Assembly (NCBI GenBank): GCA_020284085.1
Contig: JACEVL010000081.1
Span: 272,501-336,500, forward strand
Length of the DNA: 64,000 nucleotides
DNA from: Aporrectodea caliginosa
Lineage: Eukaryota; Annelida; Clitellata; Crassiclitellata; Lumbricidae
Direction: 5' to 3'
Below are positions 11,139 to 22,320 of this stretch, piece by piece. Made by a program: the position numbers and the translations under genes. The number at the start of each line of letters is the position of its first letter. The first letter of the stretch is position 1. The notes under the pieces are model-generated. The model had not been told where the DNA came from. It searched no databases and saw only the letters and a list, made by a program, of their open reading frames with translations.

Positions 11139-12473
11139 ATGAGTGGGCCGGACAATCAAACAACAGGCCGTTACTTCCTTCGTTCCGGTAAGACACTAAT
11201 TTCCACTCCAACGGGATCACACTTCTCTGGGTTGCTGCCATCTTCTTTGAATCTTCCCACTGATTCTCCATTTGCTGTCCTCGCTCCGCCTGCAGACGCT
11301 TTGCCCACTACGTCTTCGCCACCGGTTCCCACACCGCTTGCTGACGCTTTTCCCTCCACGTCTGCGCCACAGGTTCTCACACCGCCTGCAGACGCTTTTC
11401 TATCTACGTCTCCGGCATTCGTTTTGTCGCCGCAATCAAGCAACGCTGTTATCGATTCTGACGACGGTGCTGACGCTGACTCAATATCATCTGACTCTGA
11501 AATGGCTGGGAATACATTGGTTCCCTCACCATTTACGGGAAATCAGCAGGAAGACATTCTTGAGTTTTTGAAGAATTTCGAACTATGGTCAACGTTTCGA
11601 GGCATGTCGGGGGCGCAGAAATTAGCAGCATTACCGCTTCTGCTTAAGAATGGAGCAGCTGTGTGGTTTAACACGCAGTCGCAGGCAACACGTCAGAATT
11701 TTATTGCCTTGCGGGACGCTCTGACCCTGCGTTACGGACCTAAAGCAACGGATGCCTGGAAACGCGCTGCTGACTTGTGGAGTCTCAAACAATTACCGCA
11801 CCAGTCTGTTGATGATTTCTTAACAAGTGTCCAGCAAGCGGCTCAAAAACTTGATGTCGACGCTGGCCAGACGTTCCTCGTGGCATTGAACGGTCTACGT
11901 TCGAACATTAGACAGCATGTTCTGCAGCATGATTTAACTACAATAGAGGGGCTACGGAAATGGGGACGATTGACGGAATTGTCGCAGGAAGACCAATCAG
12001 ACACTGATCACCATATCCGTCACACTGTGTCCGAGCTCGCCGCTATTCGCGAGGAGCTAAAGCAACTACAGATTACGAGTGTCGCAGCGATTAATTCTAC
12101 GAGACGCAGGACGCCTTCACCCCATCATGTCACGTTCGTTGATCAGTCACCTAAGCCAGTGTTGGAACCACGTCTCGAGCCCTACGCGACATCGACTTCA
12201 CGAGGCTATCCACCATCGGCGCAGTCTTATCCAGGACACTCGGAGAATAATCGACCACATGATTCACCGTCGTGGCGACCACGACCGCCTTACCGTTCGC
12301 AGCCACTGAACTCCTGGCGCACAACTTCCAAGCCAACATGTGGAAATTGTGGAGGTATTCATACTTCAAATAACTTCTGTCGCGCCCGGGGGGTTACTTG
12401 TTTTAAGTGTTCTAAGCGAGGTCATTTACAGTCTGTGTGCAGGTCAACAAGGGGGCGCTATAGTCAAACATAG
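11139..12473 (+). CDS. gag: Gag polyprotein of the LTR element
   Basis: The 444-codon frame begins with ATG about 115 bp after the LTR. Residues 1-130 are low-complexity Pro/Ser/Thr with a repeated PPADA-type motif. Residues 130-280 hold a capsid-like region (FTGNQQEDILEFLKNFE, then KLAALPLLLKNGAAVWF). The C-terminus has two zinc knuckles: a variant CX2CX3HX5C starting CGNC and a canonical CX2CX4HX4C starting CFKC. These bind genomic RNA during particle assembly. The frame ends in a single UAG at 12471, and pol continues in the same frame after it, suggesting readthrough or a recent stop mutation. Confidence 0.92.
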   Translation: MSGPDNQTTGRYFLRSGKTLISTPTGSHFSGLLPSSLNLPTDSPFAVLAPPADALPTTSSPPVPTPLADAFPSTSAPQVLTPPADAFLSTSPAFVLSPQSSNAVIDSDDGADADSISSDSEMAGNTLVPSPFTGNQQEDILEFLKNFELWSTFRGMSGAQKLAALPLLLKNGAAVWFNTQSQATRQNFIALRDALTLRYGPKATDAWKRAADLWSLKQLPHQSVDDFLTSVQQAAQKLDVDAGQTFLVALNGLRSNIRQHVLQHDLTTIEGLRKWGRLTELSQEDQSDTDHHIRHTVSELAAIREELKQLQITSVAAINSTRRRTPSPHHVTFVDQSPKPVLEPRLEPYATSTSRGYPPSAQSYPGHSENNRPHDSPSWRPRPPYRSQPLNSWRTTSKPTCGNCGGIHTSNNFCRARGVTCFKCSKRGHLQSVCRSTRGRYSQT

Positions 12474-14027
12474 GAATTCGCTTCCCGTCGTCCACAGGCG
12501 GCGGGCGGAATAAACGTTAACACGGACAGAATTTATGGGCAGACTGATAAAGTTACGATGCATAGAAACACAATTTTTGTCACGATTAGGAATCATACTG
12601 TACAATGTTTGCTTGATTCTGGGGCCAGTGTGTCTTGCATGAGTGCCGCATTTCTGCAAAAACTAAAAATTCCTTTAAAACCATTGAGGGAGGAAGACAA
12701 TAGAGATGTGTTTTTGGCTGACGGTCATCCTGTGCAGGTACAGGGTAGAGCGGAAATTACTGTAACGATTACGGGGTTGAGCATTCCTTGTGAGGTATTG
12801 ATTCTGCCACAGGTGGGGTACAGTTTGATATTGGGATTAGATTTTTTGGAGGCGAGTGGGGCACGGATCGATTTTGATGAAAAGGTTGTCACCTTTTATG
12901 ATAATTTGACTGCCACTCGTTTGTCAACTTCTAATGTTCGTTCTAACACTGTCTGTACTCTGCATGCAACTGTTTTACCACCTTTGTCTGAAACTTTAGT
13001 GCCAGTTTTACTACCGGCTAAGTATTCGTCTGACACATCGATAATTGAACCATTTCCGATTGAGGCAAAACGTAAATTCATTTGTGCAAGGAGCGCCATC
13101 GATTCTTCTAAAAGAACGGCTGTTTGCAAGGTTTTGAACCCAACAAATCAAGTACTTTGGCTGTCGCGGCATAAGTCGTTAGCGTGCGTGGAACCTATTC
13201 TTTCAGATGTGTTGGCATCGTTTTCTGGTGATAATCAGGAACAACCACCAACCACACGCACCAACGCTACACATTTCAATCATGCAATGCCCTTGGACGG
13301 TCTGAGGGTGCCAATAGAAAAACATGATAACGCATCCTCTAATGATCATGATAATGCGAATAAACTGACTGGCACTGAACAATCAAGATCTTTGGACGAC
13401 CTTAAAATTAATTATCATTCTGATAACTTGTCTGCGGATGAGAATGTTAGATTGAAGGATTTTCTGAAAGCCAATTTAGGTACATTTTCGGCATCATTGA
13501 CCGATCTTGGCAGAACTAGCTTTACTCAACATTCGATTCATACTGGTTCCGCCGTACCCATCCACCAAAAATCTTATCGACATTCTATTGCTGCCAAGGC
13601 CGAAATAGCATCACAGACAGAAAAAATGTTGTCAGCGGGGTTGATTGAACCGAGTGATAGTATGTGGAGTTCGCCTGTTGTGTTGGTAAAAAAGAAAAAC
13701 GGAGAGATTCGTTTTTGTGTTGATTATAGAAAGCTCAATGCTGTCACCGCACCGATAAGTTTTCCATTACCTCAATTAACGGATATTTTTGATGCTGTGA
13801 CAGAGGCAAAGCCTAAGTATTTCAGTTTGTTGGATTTACGGAGTGGTTATCACCAAATATCGTTACACCCTGACTCGAGGGAAAAATCGAGTTTTATAAC
13901 ACATCAGGGTCAGTTTCAATTTCGAGCTGCACCATTCGGATTAAAAAATTTGCCATCATTTTTTCAGTTACAAGAATTCACACAGCTTCATATTCTCCGC
14001 GTTGTAATGGTGCTTGTGAGATTGTGA
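12474..14027 (+). pseudogene. pol: Pol: protease and truncated reverse transcriptase
   Basis: The frame is open directly after the gag UAG; the first ATG is at 12558. The aspartic protease has its active site in CLLDSGASVS and a flap/ILG region in SLILGLDFLEASG. The RT begins with the usual AGLIEPSDSMWSSPVVLVKK block, then RFCVDYRKLN and the first catalytic aspartate in FSLLDLRSGYHQI, and reaches PFGLKNLPSFFQ. At about 13970 it breaks: the YxDD motif, thumb, RNase H and integrase core are deleted and the frame runs off into out-of-frame integrase sequence. Confidence 0.9.
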
Positions 14028-14872
14028 ATCGATCCATATGGAAAATGTTGAGACTTCATTGTAAGAATGAAGTCGAGTGGCCTGATTTTATGCCGGCGAT
14101 AATGTATGCTCTTCGTGCGACAACGAGTGCAAATCTGGGTCATAGCCCTGCATTCTTACTATTTGGAAGGGATCTTAAGTTACCTGTTGATCAACGAATG
14201 GGTTTGTCTGACGAACCACAGACCACTAATGAGTATGTAAAGCGAATAGGTAACGCACTTGAGATGGCTAGACAAGAAGCAGTAGGGGAAACTTTGGCCC
14301 TTCAGGCTCGAAATAAGAGGACCTATGATCTTAAAGCAACCGATACACATTATGCTATTGGGAGTCTTGTGTGGTTGTTTAATCCTGTTACACCGGTAGG
14401 TAAAAAACCTAAACTTTATCGGAAGTTCATTGGACCTTATTATATTACGTCTCAAATAGGTCCATATACTTACTTACTAAGACACTCTTTGACTAACAAA
14501 CTTTTGCGTCATCCTGTGAATGCGGATCGATTAAAGCCGTATGTGGATCGAAGAGATTTTATGGAGTCGGATGGAACTCCTCCTGTTGTTCCGGTTGCAG
14601 ACAATTCTCAAAAGCTGATGCCTGGCACATCGCCAGACAATGTGGCATCGCCGTCGCCATGGATTGAAGCAGAGCAATTAAGCGGAATGAAATTCGTTAA
14701 TAAACAAAGATTTTATCGAGTCATATTTAGGAATAAGTCTTTTAAGCCGGAATGGATTCATGAGAAGGATGTTAGTGATTGTTTGAAGAGGGAATTTCAT
14801 ATCAAGCGAACTATGTCAGGAAAGGTTAGGAAAAGACCAACGCCTGAGAGGTTTATGAATGCTCCACCATAA
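13976..14872 (+). pseudogene. Integrase C-terminal remnant
   Basis: Right after the deletion joint the reading is integrase-like: YSPRCNGACEIVNRSIWKML corresponds to the end of the catalytic core around the conserved 'NG..E..NR' helix. It is followed by ALRATTSANLGHSPAFLLFG and the GPFY-type module (KLYRKFIGPYYITSQIGPYTYLL). The D,D part of the D,D-35-E triad is missing. A further 100 residues of unknown role follow before the stop. The frame differs from pol by the deletion. Confidence 0.88.
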
Positions 14873-15668
14873 GCGTGGACGAGTTCATGAGTAATTAGAC
14901 TGGTTGCAACTGATGTTCGTTACCACTGTGGTCTCCTGAGAATGATGACATGTGTACATGTTTCAGGGAGAATATTCACCTCTTGTGATTGGATTGAAGC
15001 CTGCTATATTTTACTTTAGTGGATTATGCTGTGAAGGTCACAAGAGTGAATACTATACAGCGCATTTCATTAATATTCTAGAGATTAAGATCGGCCGATC
15101 ATCTATTTACACATTTACCACAACGGGTAAATTCAGCGCTAGGAAATCGACTTCGTAGTCGTGGATAAAAATGGTACGATATGTCAGTTCGCCAACCTGA
15201 AGGTTTTGTTGGAGAGGGACTATCTAATCACTAATTGACGGGTCTTATTACAGTGCAGTGTTTTATTGGAGAAACGGAGTGACAGAAGTTAACACCATAT
15301 TGTATATATAAAGTATATCGTTTTATGACGTATTAATGTTAGCAGTTTTGCGTCGCTTCTGATCAGTGATGTTCGCTTCTAATCACTGATATCGAGACAT
15401 AATTTGTTCTTGTTAGATATATAGGACTCGGTCATTAATTTCTAGTAAAGTGTCTGATTCTGTCAGTGATCATATTGCCTTTAGTCATTTTCGTTTCCTT
15501 AAGCCAGCATAGCCTACCACTTTGTCGTTGTACTGACTTTGTCACCGTAGGCGGATGCATGCAGCCGGAGCAGCTCAGATTCTGCCTGTCCTGCACCTCT
15601 GCCAAATTCGTTTGGAGAGATAGCCGTGCTGGTACAGTCGATTAGTGAGCGAGAATATGCTATCATTC

Positions 15669-15826
15669 AACTCTTATCTTATTTTGGCAAGCTAGAGTGG
15701 TATTATTTTAAATCGTTAAACCTCTCCTCTCTGTCTTTTATTCTTGGAACTCTTATCTTATTTTGGCAAGCTAGAGTGGTATTATTTTAAATCGTTAAAC
15801 CTCTCCTCTCTGTCTTTTATTCTTGG
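15669..15826. repeat. 79-bp perfect tandem duplication
   Basis: The unit aactcttatcttattttggc... (15669-15747) is repeated exactly at 15748-15826 and followed by a partial third start (aact). It lies in the untranslated interval just upstream of the env-like ORF. Because the copies are identical, the duplication is recent. Confidence 0.95.
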
Positions 15827-15919
15827 AACTTTTACAGAGTTAATACTCATATTGCTACTATACAGCGCAGTTTCATTTACATTACGTTGAAAATTCCTAT
15901 TACAACTTTAAATTTTTCT

Positions 15920-17077
15920 ATGGAACTCTATAAAGTCACGGTTGTAGCCAAGGGTATTAGTGCAGACAATCAGCATGCTACGTTACTTGACCACTTACCC
16001 CGTTATTTTGCGGTTGATTCCGTCAGTCACACGTTTGCCGTCTGGGAGGTGCTTCCGTCATTACAGAGCGGTGACAATTTTCGCATTGTTCACATGAGTG
16101 ACATCCAGTTGAACACCAATTCGGAAGCATGTATATTGGCCTTATATATTGATGATCCAGTTTCTGTTCAGAGGTTTTGCGCAATGCTTCTTCTTAATCA
16201 AAAGCCGTCATCATTTGTGTATTTAACATCCAATACAATAGCGATTGAAAATAGTTTATCTGACATGACGTTGAATTGTCCTACATTACATCCTAAGCGG
16301 ATCGCAGCATGCATTTCTTGTCATATTTCCATCCCTAATGAATGCACACTGATTACTGATCAGTATATTTTCCCTGCCTCGTGCCAGGAGGCTGACCTAT
16401 TTAACACGACGCATACAGTGGTGCACCAGCTTAACTTGGCTGTCATTCAACAGTTCTTTGGTCGATCGGACTGGGCTACATTGAAGGCTGATGCTACAGT
16501 GGCTGAACAAGTTACACTACAGTTACCTATTTTTTTAACTCATTCAAATGCATCCACGGCGGCTGATGAACAGTTGACTGAAGAATTTGCTAGAGCTATG
16601 CAGTCTGTCAAGGACGGGCAGGTTATATTTAAGTCAAAGGAAGACATATTTCGAGATCAACTTGACATGTTAGGTAATACGGATTCTCCATGGTACTCTA
16701 CTTCACAATCTTTTATTATACCTGTTGGATCCGTTCTGATTACTCTGCTTACTATAGTAACTATTTATTTGGTGATTAGGGTGCATCGATTGTCGGCTAT
16801 TGTATTGGCGCTACCACAGGTCGTACAAGCTAATTCTATTCCACCGGTTTGGATTTTTTCACGGTCACCAACTGTTACCACATCCAGTTCCACGGTTTCA
16901 TTGGGTTATGCAGAGTTCCCTTGGTTCCAGATTACGGTGATCATGTTTCTTTTGTTCATATTTTTAAGTGGGATTGTTCGGAAATTTTGCTACTGTGGGA
17001 AATCGTCGACTGCTAAGCCGGTTCGTTTAACTATGCACATATTCAACACAGAAGACGCGGTTGCGTTATTCTGTTAA
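15920..17077 (+). CDS. Env-like membrane protein in the third-ORF position
   Basis: The frame is open from 15887; the first ATG is at 15920, giving 385 residues. Several cysteines cluster in the middle (around AACISCHISIPNEC). There are potential N-glycosylation sites and a hydrophobic segment (SFIIPVGSVLITLLTIVTIY), with a second near the C-terminus (ITVIMFLLFIFLSGIV). Position after integrase and before the 3' LTR, plus the membrane layout, are those of an errantivirus/Gypsy envelope. I see no clear N-terminal signal peptide; a spliced leader could provide it. The copy has no stops, unlike pol. The assignment rests on position and topology, not on a specific motif. Confidence 0.65.
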   Translation: MELYKVTVVAKGISADNQHATLLDHLPRYFAVDSVSHTFAVWEVLPSLQSGDNFRIVHMSDIQLNTNSEACILALYIDDPVSVQRFCAMLLLNQKPSSFVYLTSNTIAIENSLSDMTLNCPTLHPKRIAACISCHISIPNECTLITDQYIFPASCQEADLFNTTHTVVHQLNLAVIQQFFGRSDWATLKADATVAEQVTLQLPIFLTHSNASTAADEQLTEEFARAMQSVKDGQVIFKSKEDIFRDQLDMLGNTDSPWYSTSQSFIIPVGSVLITLLTIVTIYLVIRVHRLSAIVLALPQVVQANSIPPVWIFSRSPTVTTSSSTVSLGYAEFPWFQITVIMFLLFIFLSGIVRKFCYCGKSSTAKPVRLTMHIFNTEDAVALFC

Positions 17078-17384
17078 ACTTTACATTTCTAGTTCGGAGT
17101 TCAATGTTCCACTCGCGTTACAATAATGGTTACATTATTTCTTTAGTGTTGGTTGTGATTGCTAACCGAACTTTATTGTTATCGTTTAGTTTCGCGTTTG
17201 AGTACATTATTTCCTGATGTCATGTTAGCTTTCTTGTGTTTATCAACATTATGGATTATGCTGGTTGAGACGTACGATGTTATTGCGGTTTGATTGTTGC
17301 TTACTAGTTGATTTGAACTTTCATTGTTTTACTGTTATCGCGCTTGATTATTTGTTGGTTCTCCACACGCACCTGGGTTGCACG

Positions 17385-17405
17385 AAAACCCGCGGCTCGG
17401 GTTTT
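17385..17405 (+). other. Perfect 8-bp hairpin with T-run ahead of the 3' LTR
   Basis: AAAACCCG at 17385-17392 pairs with CGGGTTTT at 17398-17405 across a 5-base loop and is followed by more T. It lies 17 bp upstream of the LTR. A matching hairpin (58526-58542) sits in the same relative place in the second LTR element. Confidence 0.7.
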
Positions 17406-17421
17406 TTATTGTGACTGACCA

Positions 17422-17660
17422 TGTAGTGTCATCGTGGGAGGAGCTGGTGCATGCATGTGCGGCTGGCCGGGCTAGGCTGCCATCGTCGTCATCGTGGGAG
17501 TATTTAAGGACAGTTCCGGCAATTATCACCAGTCGGTGCGTGTGGTGGAGTCACGAGCTCTGTGTAGCTTACATAGTGTATAATTGGTGTTTAGACAATA
17601 AAGAGTGTTACAGTAGACTTACTTACTAGACTGTCAGGGTACACGATAATAGTAGAACGA

Positions 17661-17667
<7 letters not shown>
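17422..17667 (+). repeat. 3' LTR of the Gypsy-type element
   Basis: It matches 10778-11024 with few differences (for example 'ctgtcaggg' for 'cttacatgg' near 17631). It ends in GACACTATA and then passes into a TA array. Confidence 0.88.

Positions 17668-17752
<85 letters not shown>
17664..17752. repeat. (TA)n microsatellite, ~90 bp
   Basis: A perfect TA array lies between the 3' LTR and a LINE fragment. Array growth has erased the right target-site duplication of the LTR element. Confidence 0.97.
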
Positions 17753-17757
<5 letters not shown>

Positions 17758-17769
17758 TATCGTCAAAAG

Positions 17770-19320
17770 AGGCAGACCACTGGGAAAGCCTCGTCACACA
17801 GCATAAGGACAACCCTAAACGTCTCTGGTTCCTCAATCTCCGGCCTACTGGGACAGGGCAAGCGCTCGCCCGATCCTTCTGCTTTCTCTGCTTTCTCTGC
17901 AAACGATTTCCTCCAAATGATGACACAGAAGATTGACAACCTTCGAGCGACGACAGCTGATGCGCCTCCTCCGCAGTATTCACACACGGAAAACAGTTTT
18001 GGAGGTTTCCGCCCAATTCTTGAAACGGAACTTCGTCAAATAATTGGATCTTCTAACAAAAAATCGTGTGAACTCGACCCTCTTCCCCCATTTGTCATGG
18101 TTAACATTTTAGATGATTTAGCTCCTTTTCTGGTTTATGTATTTAACAGGTCACTCACTGAAGGTTATCTTCCTGCCTCCCAAAAGCGGGCCATCGTTTT
18201 CCCGACTCTGAAGAAACAAAATCTAGACCAAATCTCGAAGACCCTTGAGAGACTAGTTTCACTTCAGCTTCTTCCCTACTTTGAGCAAGCTGGGCTTCTG
18301 CCGGCAGCCCAATCTGGATTCAGAGGTCACCATTCCACAGAAACTGCTCTCTTATCCCTTCTGTCGGATATATATGTAGCTATTGACCAGTCTCACCTCT
18401 CTCTCTTGGCACTTTTTGACGTCTCTTCTGCTTTTGATATGGTGGATCACGAGATTCTGCTTCAGCGATTACAGTTATCCTGTGGCCTTTCTGGTATTCC
18501 CCTCCTTTGGTTTAAATCCTACCTCACTGACCGCACGCAGATGGTTGTCCTTGGAGACTCCAGGACTGAGTGGGTTGGGGTTAAATTTGGCGTTCCCCAG
18601 GGTTCGGTACTCGGACCCATCCTTTACATTCTCTTTACTGCCGACATCTCGCTCTTATTTTCTAAACACAGGGCAAATGGCCATCTTTATGCAGATGATA
18701 CCCAGGCTTTCGTTCATGGTCCATCATCTGATCAACTATCACTAGTCCGTTCTATTGATTGTCTTGCTTCTGATCTTCACTACTGGATGTCGACTAACCG
18801 ACTCTGCCTAAATGCTACAAAGACTCAGTTGATCTGGTTTGGGACTAGACAACAGCTTTCCAAACTTGACTTTCAATTGCTGACTGAGAAATTCCCTGCC
18901 TACACATACTCTTCTAGTGTCCGTGACCTGGGTGTCACGCTTGACTCCTCCCTCACATTCACGGAGCACATATCTAACCTGACTCGCTCCTGCTTCTTTC
19001 AACTGAGGCGTCTCAGAGCCATCAGACGATCGGTCTCTTCCTCTGTCTTTACCACCATAGTACATGCGTTTATCTGTTCCCGACTAGACTACTGCAACTC
19101 ACTTCTTATGGGCCTCCCGAAACAGCGTCTTTCTCCCCTTCAATCGGTCTTAAATGCTTCAGATAGGCTCATAGCCCGACTCCCTCGCTTTTCGCATATC
19201 TCTACATATATATTCTTGATGTCTTGCACTGGTTTCCTATCAATGCGCGCATCCGTTAAAAGATCCTGTTTCTAGTCTCAAAGGCACAGCTGAGCAGTGG
19301 CCCAAAGTATCTTTTTTAGA
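17770..19320 (+). pseudogene. CR1/L2-like LINE reverse transcriptase
   Basis: A frame of 452 codons (17917-19275) has the RT blocks LVYVFNRSLTEGYLPASQKR, SGFRGHHSTETALLSLLSDIY, LFDVSSAFDMVDHEILLQRL, GVPQGSVLGPILYILFTADI and an intact YADDTQAF, then LGVTLDSSLTF and SRLDYCNSLL. Three defects are visible: a one-base insertion near 17830 in the RLW linker, an in-frame loss of about 15 residues where the YRPISNLSFL block belongs (reading NLDQISKTLERLV), and a frame change near 19220 with a stop in the tail. Both ends are truncated. Confidence 0.88.
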
Positions 19321-19393
19321 AATATTCCCATGAGAATAATAACAATCATAAAACTAGCACTAAAATTATTTATTATACTATACCATACTAGGC

Positions 19394-19396
<3 letters not shown>

Positions 19397-19438
<42 letters not shown>

Positions 19439-19444
19439 ATGATG

Positions 19445-19516
<72 letters not shown>
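19397..19516. repeat. Compound (CTG)n-(GAT)n-(AAT)n microsatellite
   Basis: About nine CTG units grade into GAT and then more than twenty AAT units. It is flanked by TAGGCCTA words on both sides. No coding meaning is seen. Confidence 0.97.
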
Positions 19517-20689
19517 GGCCTAATATTAAAAGTCCTGGGATAAATGAGCACTCATGGTGTAAAATAAAAATAATTGAATTACGTAACGACAATGATGACA
19601 ATGCTACTAACGCTTCCGTGAAAAATATAAATGATTAGCTTTCATAATTATGCTTAAAGGTTCCTGTTGGTTTGTTTCAGGTCGAGAAGATCGCGGAAGT
19701 TGTATTCGTCACAAAATTCTGTAAAACGTAATTATTTAGAAATTCGATATTCGACAAGACTCTAAAATCATTTACTTGTTTTAACAGAAATTAATTAGGG
19801 TCTATAAGTTATATCATCTTGAAATCCGGTGTTTAAAATTAGAGCAATAAACAAAGCATTGCCCCAGAAGTTTTGGTGATTTGTCCATGTAAAACTCTAC
19901 TTTCAGTTAGTTTCCAATGACATTGAATGTAGAGTAGAAGACTTTGTCCCAGTAGTCCAAATCCGTTAAAATATGCACTGTTCTGATCCTCTGTTAACCG
20001 GACTCGGACTTCCTTCGGTCTTTTTCTGGACAACCCCTCTGAGTGATCTGACTTAACGCAGCGCTCGTGAATAAGCTGGTGCCCTTCGCTTTGGTTTTCG
20101 AGTGGCGCTTTAGAAGTTTGGAGATTACTATTACGATTATGATGCTTTTTGAAAACATTGACCAATCAGTCTGTAACTATCAGTCATTCATTAAATCATT
20201 CATTATAAAACGTGTGTAGCGCCCCTCCAAGAAATCTACTCAGATGCGATCCCAGTCCAACATAGTCGATGAAGAACAATTTCCAAATGCTTGTGAAAGT
20301 CTGTGCATAGTCCCTAGTTGATAGTAGGCCTGCACGTATTATATCTGAAGAAGTTCCATATATTTTTGGTCCCAACCACGGTATGAACGTATGTGCGTAA
20401 ATTATATGTACGCATGTTTGTTGTAGGTTTGTATGTATGTCACAGTATGTGCGTATGAATGCATGTGTGTATGCATACAATAATATTATTATTATAATTA
20501 TGCATGTACTCATATACCCCTTTATGGAAATATTAAGTTGCCAAACCGCAATTTAGGACAAAACGAAAAAAACGTGTGTAATAGGATTATTATCTTCTAC
20601 GTCTAAATAAATCTGGTGGGGTAAGGGGTTCCACGTATGGTGCCTGCTGATCTTACTCTCTAATTTGGCCGGGAGTTTCCTCTTGGGAT

Positions 20690-20890
20690 CCGTTTATGTA
20701 GGCCCCCTAATACGCGAGGGACGAAATTACGTTCGTCTTTGGTTGGTAGCTCAAAGTCGCGTGGCCTTGGTCTTCTTTAGTCGTATCGCCGCCTCGCTAC
20801 AGGTGGAAACAGAGCACGAAGCACGTGGTTTGTGCTCCATACGATTGCTCGTAAAAGGCGACCATCTGCGTCACCTGTCAGCACATCGGT
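20690..20890 (-). pseudogene. LINE C-terminal fragment, sister of 21366-21600
   Basis: On the minus strand this aligns with 21385-21530. Shared stretches include the one encoding the HDFKLPAKDD-type tail and 'gaagcacgtggtttgtgctcc' against 'gaagcacatggttttcattcc'. It is too degraded for a single open frame. From 19517 to 20690 I see no gene. Confidence 0.5.
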
Positions 20891-21736
20891 GTCACGAGAA
20901 TTCGTCTACAGATTTTTCGTCTACAGACATTTTGTCTACGAAGTTATTTGACATTGTCACTTTAAAATGGAAGCTCGATTGATGAAAAAACTGTTTCCCT
21001 AAATGGAAGTTGGATTGATGTAAACATTCATGTGTTGAAATAGAAGCTGGATTTATCGAAATAATTTGTACCGTAAATAGAAGCTGGATACCAAGCTAGA
21101 TGGGTGGATGAAACTAAGTTTCCATTCAATGGAAGTTGGATTGATGAAAATAATCGTTTCAGTAATTAGAAGCCGGATTCCTGAGAATAAGACTTATAAT
21201 CACGTTTTAGCGACACTATAAGAAATCGGCCTCTGTTGATATATATCTTCGTTTATTGATTATTCGGGATGTCACACCGCATCCAGGTACAAGTTAAATT
21301 AGAAATTAGATAGTAAGTTCGTTGCTATCATTGTTCTCATAAAAAAGGATTATTTGCTACTTTCTATAATTATAAAACTCTTGGTATATAGTTTTTATCG
21401 TCTTTGGCTGGGAGCTTAAAATCGTGCGGCCTGGGGCGAAGATTGTAATGTTTTTGCACTACCCCTGGAAATAATCCCCGAAGCACATGGTTTTCATTCC
21501 AGATCACTGCCTGCAATAGTCGCCTCTCTGCCTCGCCAATCATCTCCTCGATTCCCTTGGTCGTTGATGGAAGATAACCGATTCTCTGCATCTTTCTCTG
21601 GAACCGTTCAAGTTGTGACGATCTTCAGCTCCGGCGAAGCCCCACCTGTTGGACAATAAGCCCTAATGGATACAGATACACTCGTAGGCGAAATGTCTGT
21701 AGACGAAGTTTCTGTAGACGAGTTGTCGCGGAACCC
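20889..21736. mobile_element. Element 'a1' with GACGAAATGTCG-type ends and internal minisatellite
   Basis: The left end, ggtgtcacgagaattcgtc, and right end, gacgagttgtcgcggaaccc, match the termini of 30642-31096. Candidate 7-bp duplications are gcacatc before and gcagatc after. Between 20960 and 21190 lie about five units of the GAAGCTGGATTGATGAAAAT minisatellite. Unlike the other copy, this one holds an extra ~410 bp (21240-21652) containing a LINE tail. There is no transposase. Confidence 0.7.
21366..21600 (-). pseudogene. LINE ORF C-terminal fragment
   Basis: The 73-residue frame ends VVQKHYNLRPRPHDFKLPA followed by a KDDKNYIPRVL tail. This closing block (YNLR.R.HDF.LP.KDD) recurs at the end of RT proteins of a LINE group in marine invertebrates. 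It lies inside element a1. Together with 21850-22320 on the same strand it may come from one LINE split by a1. Confidence 0.6.
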
Positions 21737-21849
21737 GCAGATCATCGTCATGCAGGCTGCCGTGGTGGAAGAAACCCCAGTCGCTTTGCCTTGGATGAAG
21801 CATACAGCAGCAGGAGAGCGATCTTAGTGGGTATAATTATGGCTACCTC

Positions 21850-22320
21850 GTGGAGTGACTCTGAGGCCGTGCGTTCTTAACCTTCTCTTAGAAAATGGAG
21901 CATGCGGGAGCGGTCCCCATAACCTCCACAGCGTGAGCAGATGTTCTAAGGTCGTCAGCTACGGTTACTCCTAAGGTCACTGCATTCCGATGGGCGGTGT
22001 TCAGTAGCCTACTGCTACTCTCACGTCGTTGGTGGATCATCATGCATTTCGCGAGATTTACTTGTGTGTAGTCGGAGGTTGATTTTTTAAAGCCCTGCAG
22101 ATAGATTATATCTTCGAGTTCCTCCTGCGTCGTAACCTTCATCGATTCACCTATGATGAGATAAGTAATATCTGAATATTTAATTATCATATTCTGTGCG
22201 TAAACTGGGTGTAAATCTGAGGCACCTACTATATGCGATGCTGGTCCCAACCCCGACCATTGGACGTTAACGCTTCACTGACAACTGCCTTGCAAAAGAG
22301 GGTGACTTGCTTTCGATCTT
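21850..22320 (-). pseudogene. LINE reverse transcriptase fragment, palm/thumb region
   Basis: The 120-residue frame (21888-22250) reads GPASHIVGASDLHPV, then NMIIKYSDITYLIIG, where YADDTYLIV is expected, then the VNLAKCMMI and LGVTVADDL blocks. The catalytic Y-A-D-D is degraded to Y-S-D-I, so it is inactive. The family block order is that of a CR1/RTE-type RT. Confidence 0.75.

Larger units (their letters stand above)
10778..17667 (+). mobile_element. Gypsy-type LTR retrotransposon with env-like ORF, internally deleted
   Basis: Direct LTRs (10778-11024 and 17422-17667) flank, in order, gag, protease and the N-terminal part of RT, a deletion joint, the integrase C-terminus and an env-position ORF with two membrane segments. 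The gag-pro-RT-IN order is that of Gypsy/Ty3 elements, and the third ORF makes it errantivirus-like. The catalytic half of RT, RNase H and the integrase core are missing, so it cannot move on its own. The LTRs differ at a handful of positions, indicating moderate age. No target duplication is visible because the right flank is a TA array. Confidence 0.9.

Noticed and set aside
20896..21190. Regularly spaced repeats resembling a CRISPR array
   Set aside because: Units are degenerate, have no constant spacers, and the genome is eukaryotic; this is a minisatellite in a transposable element.
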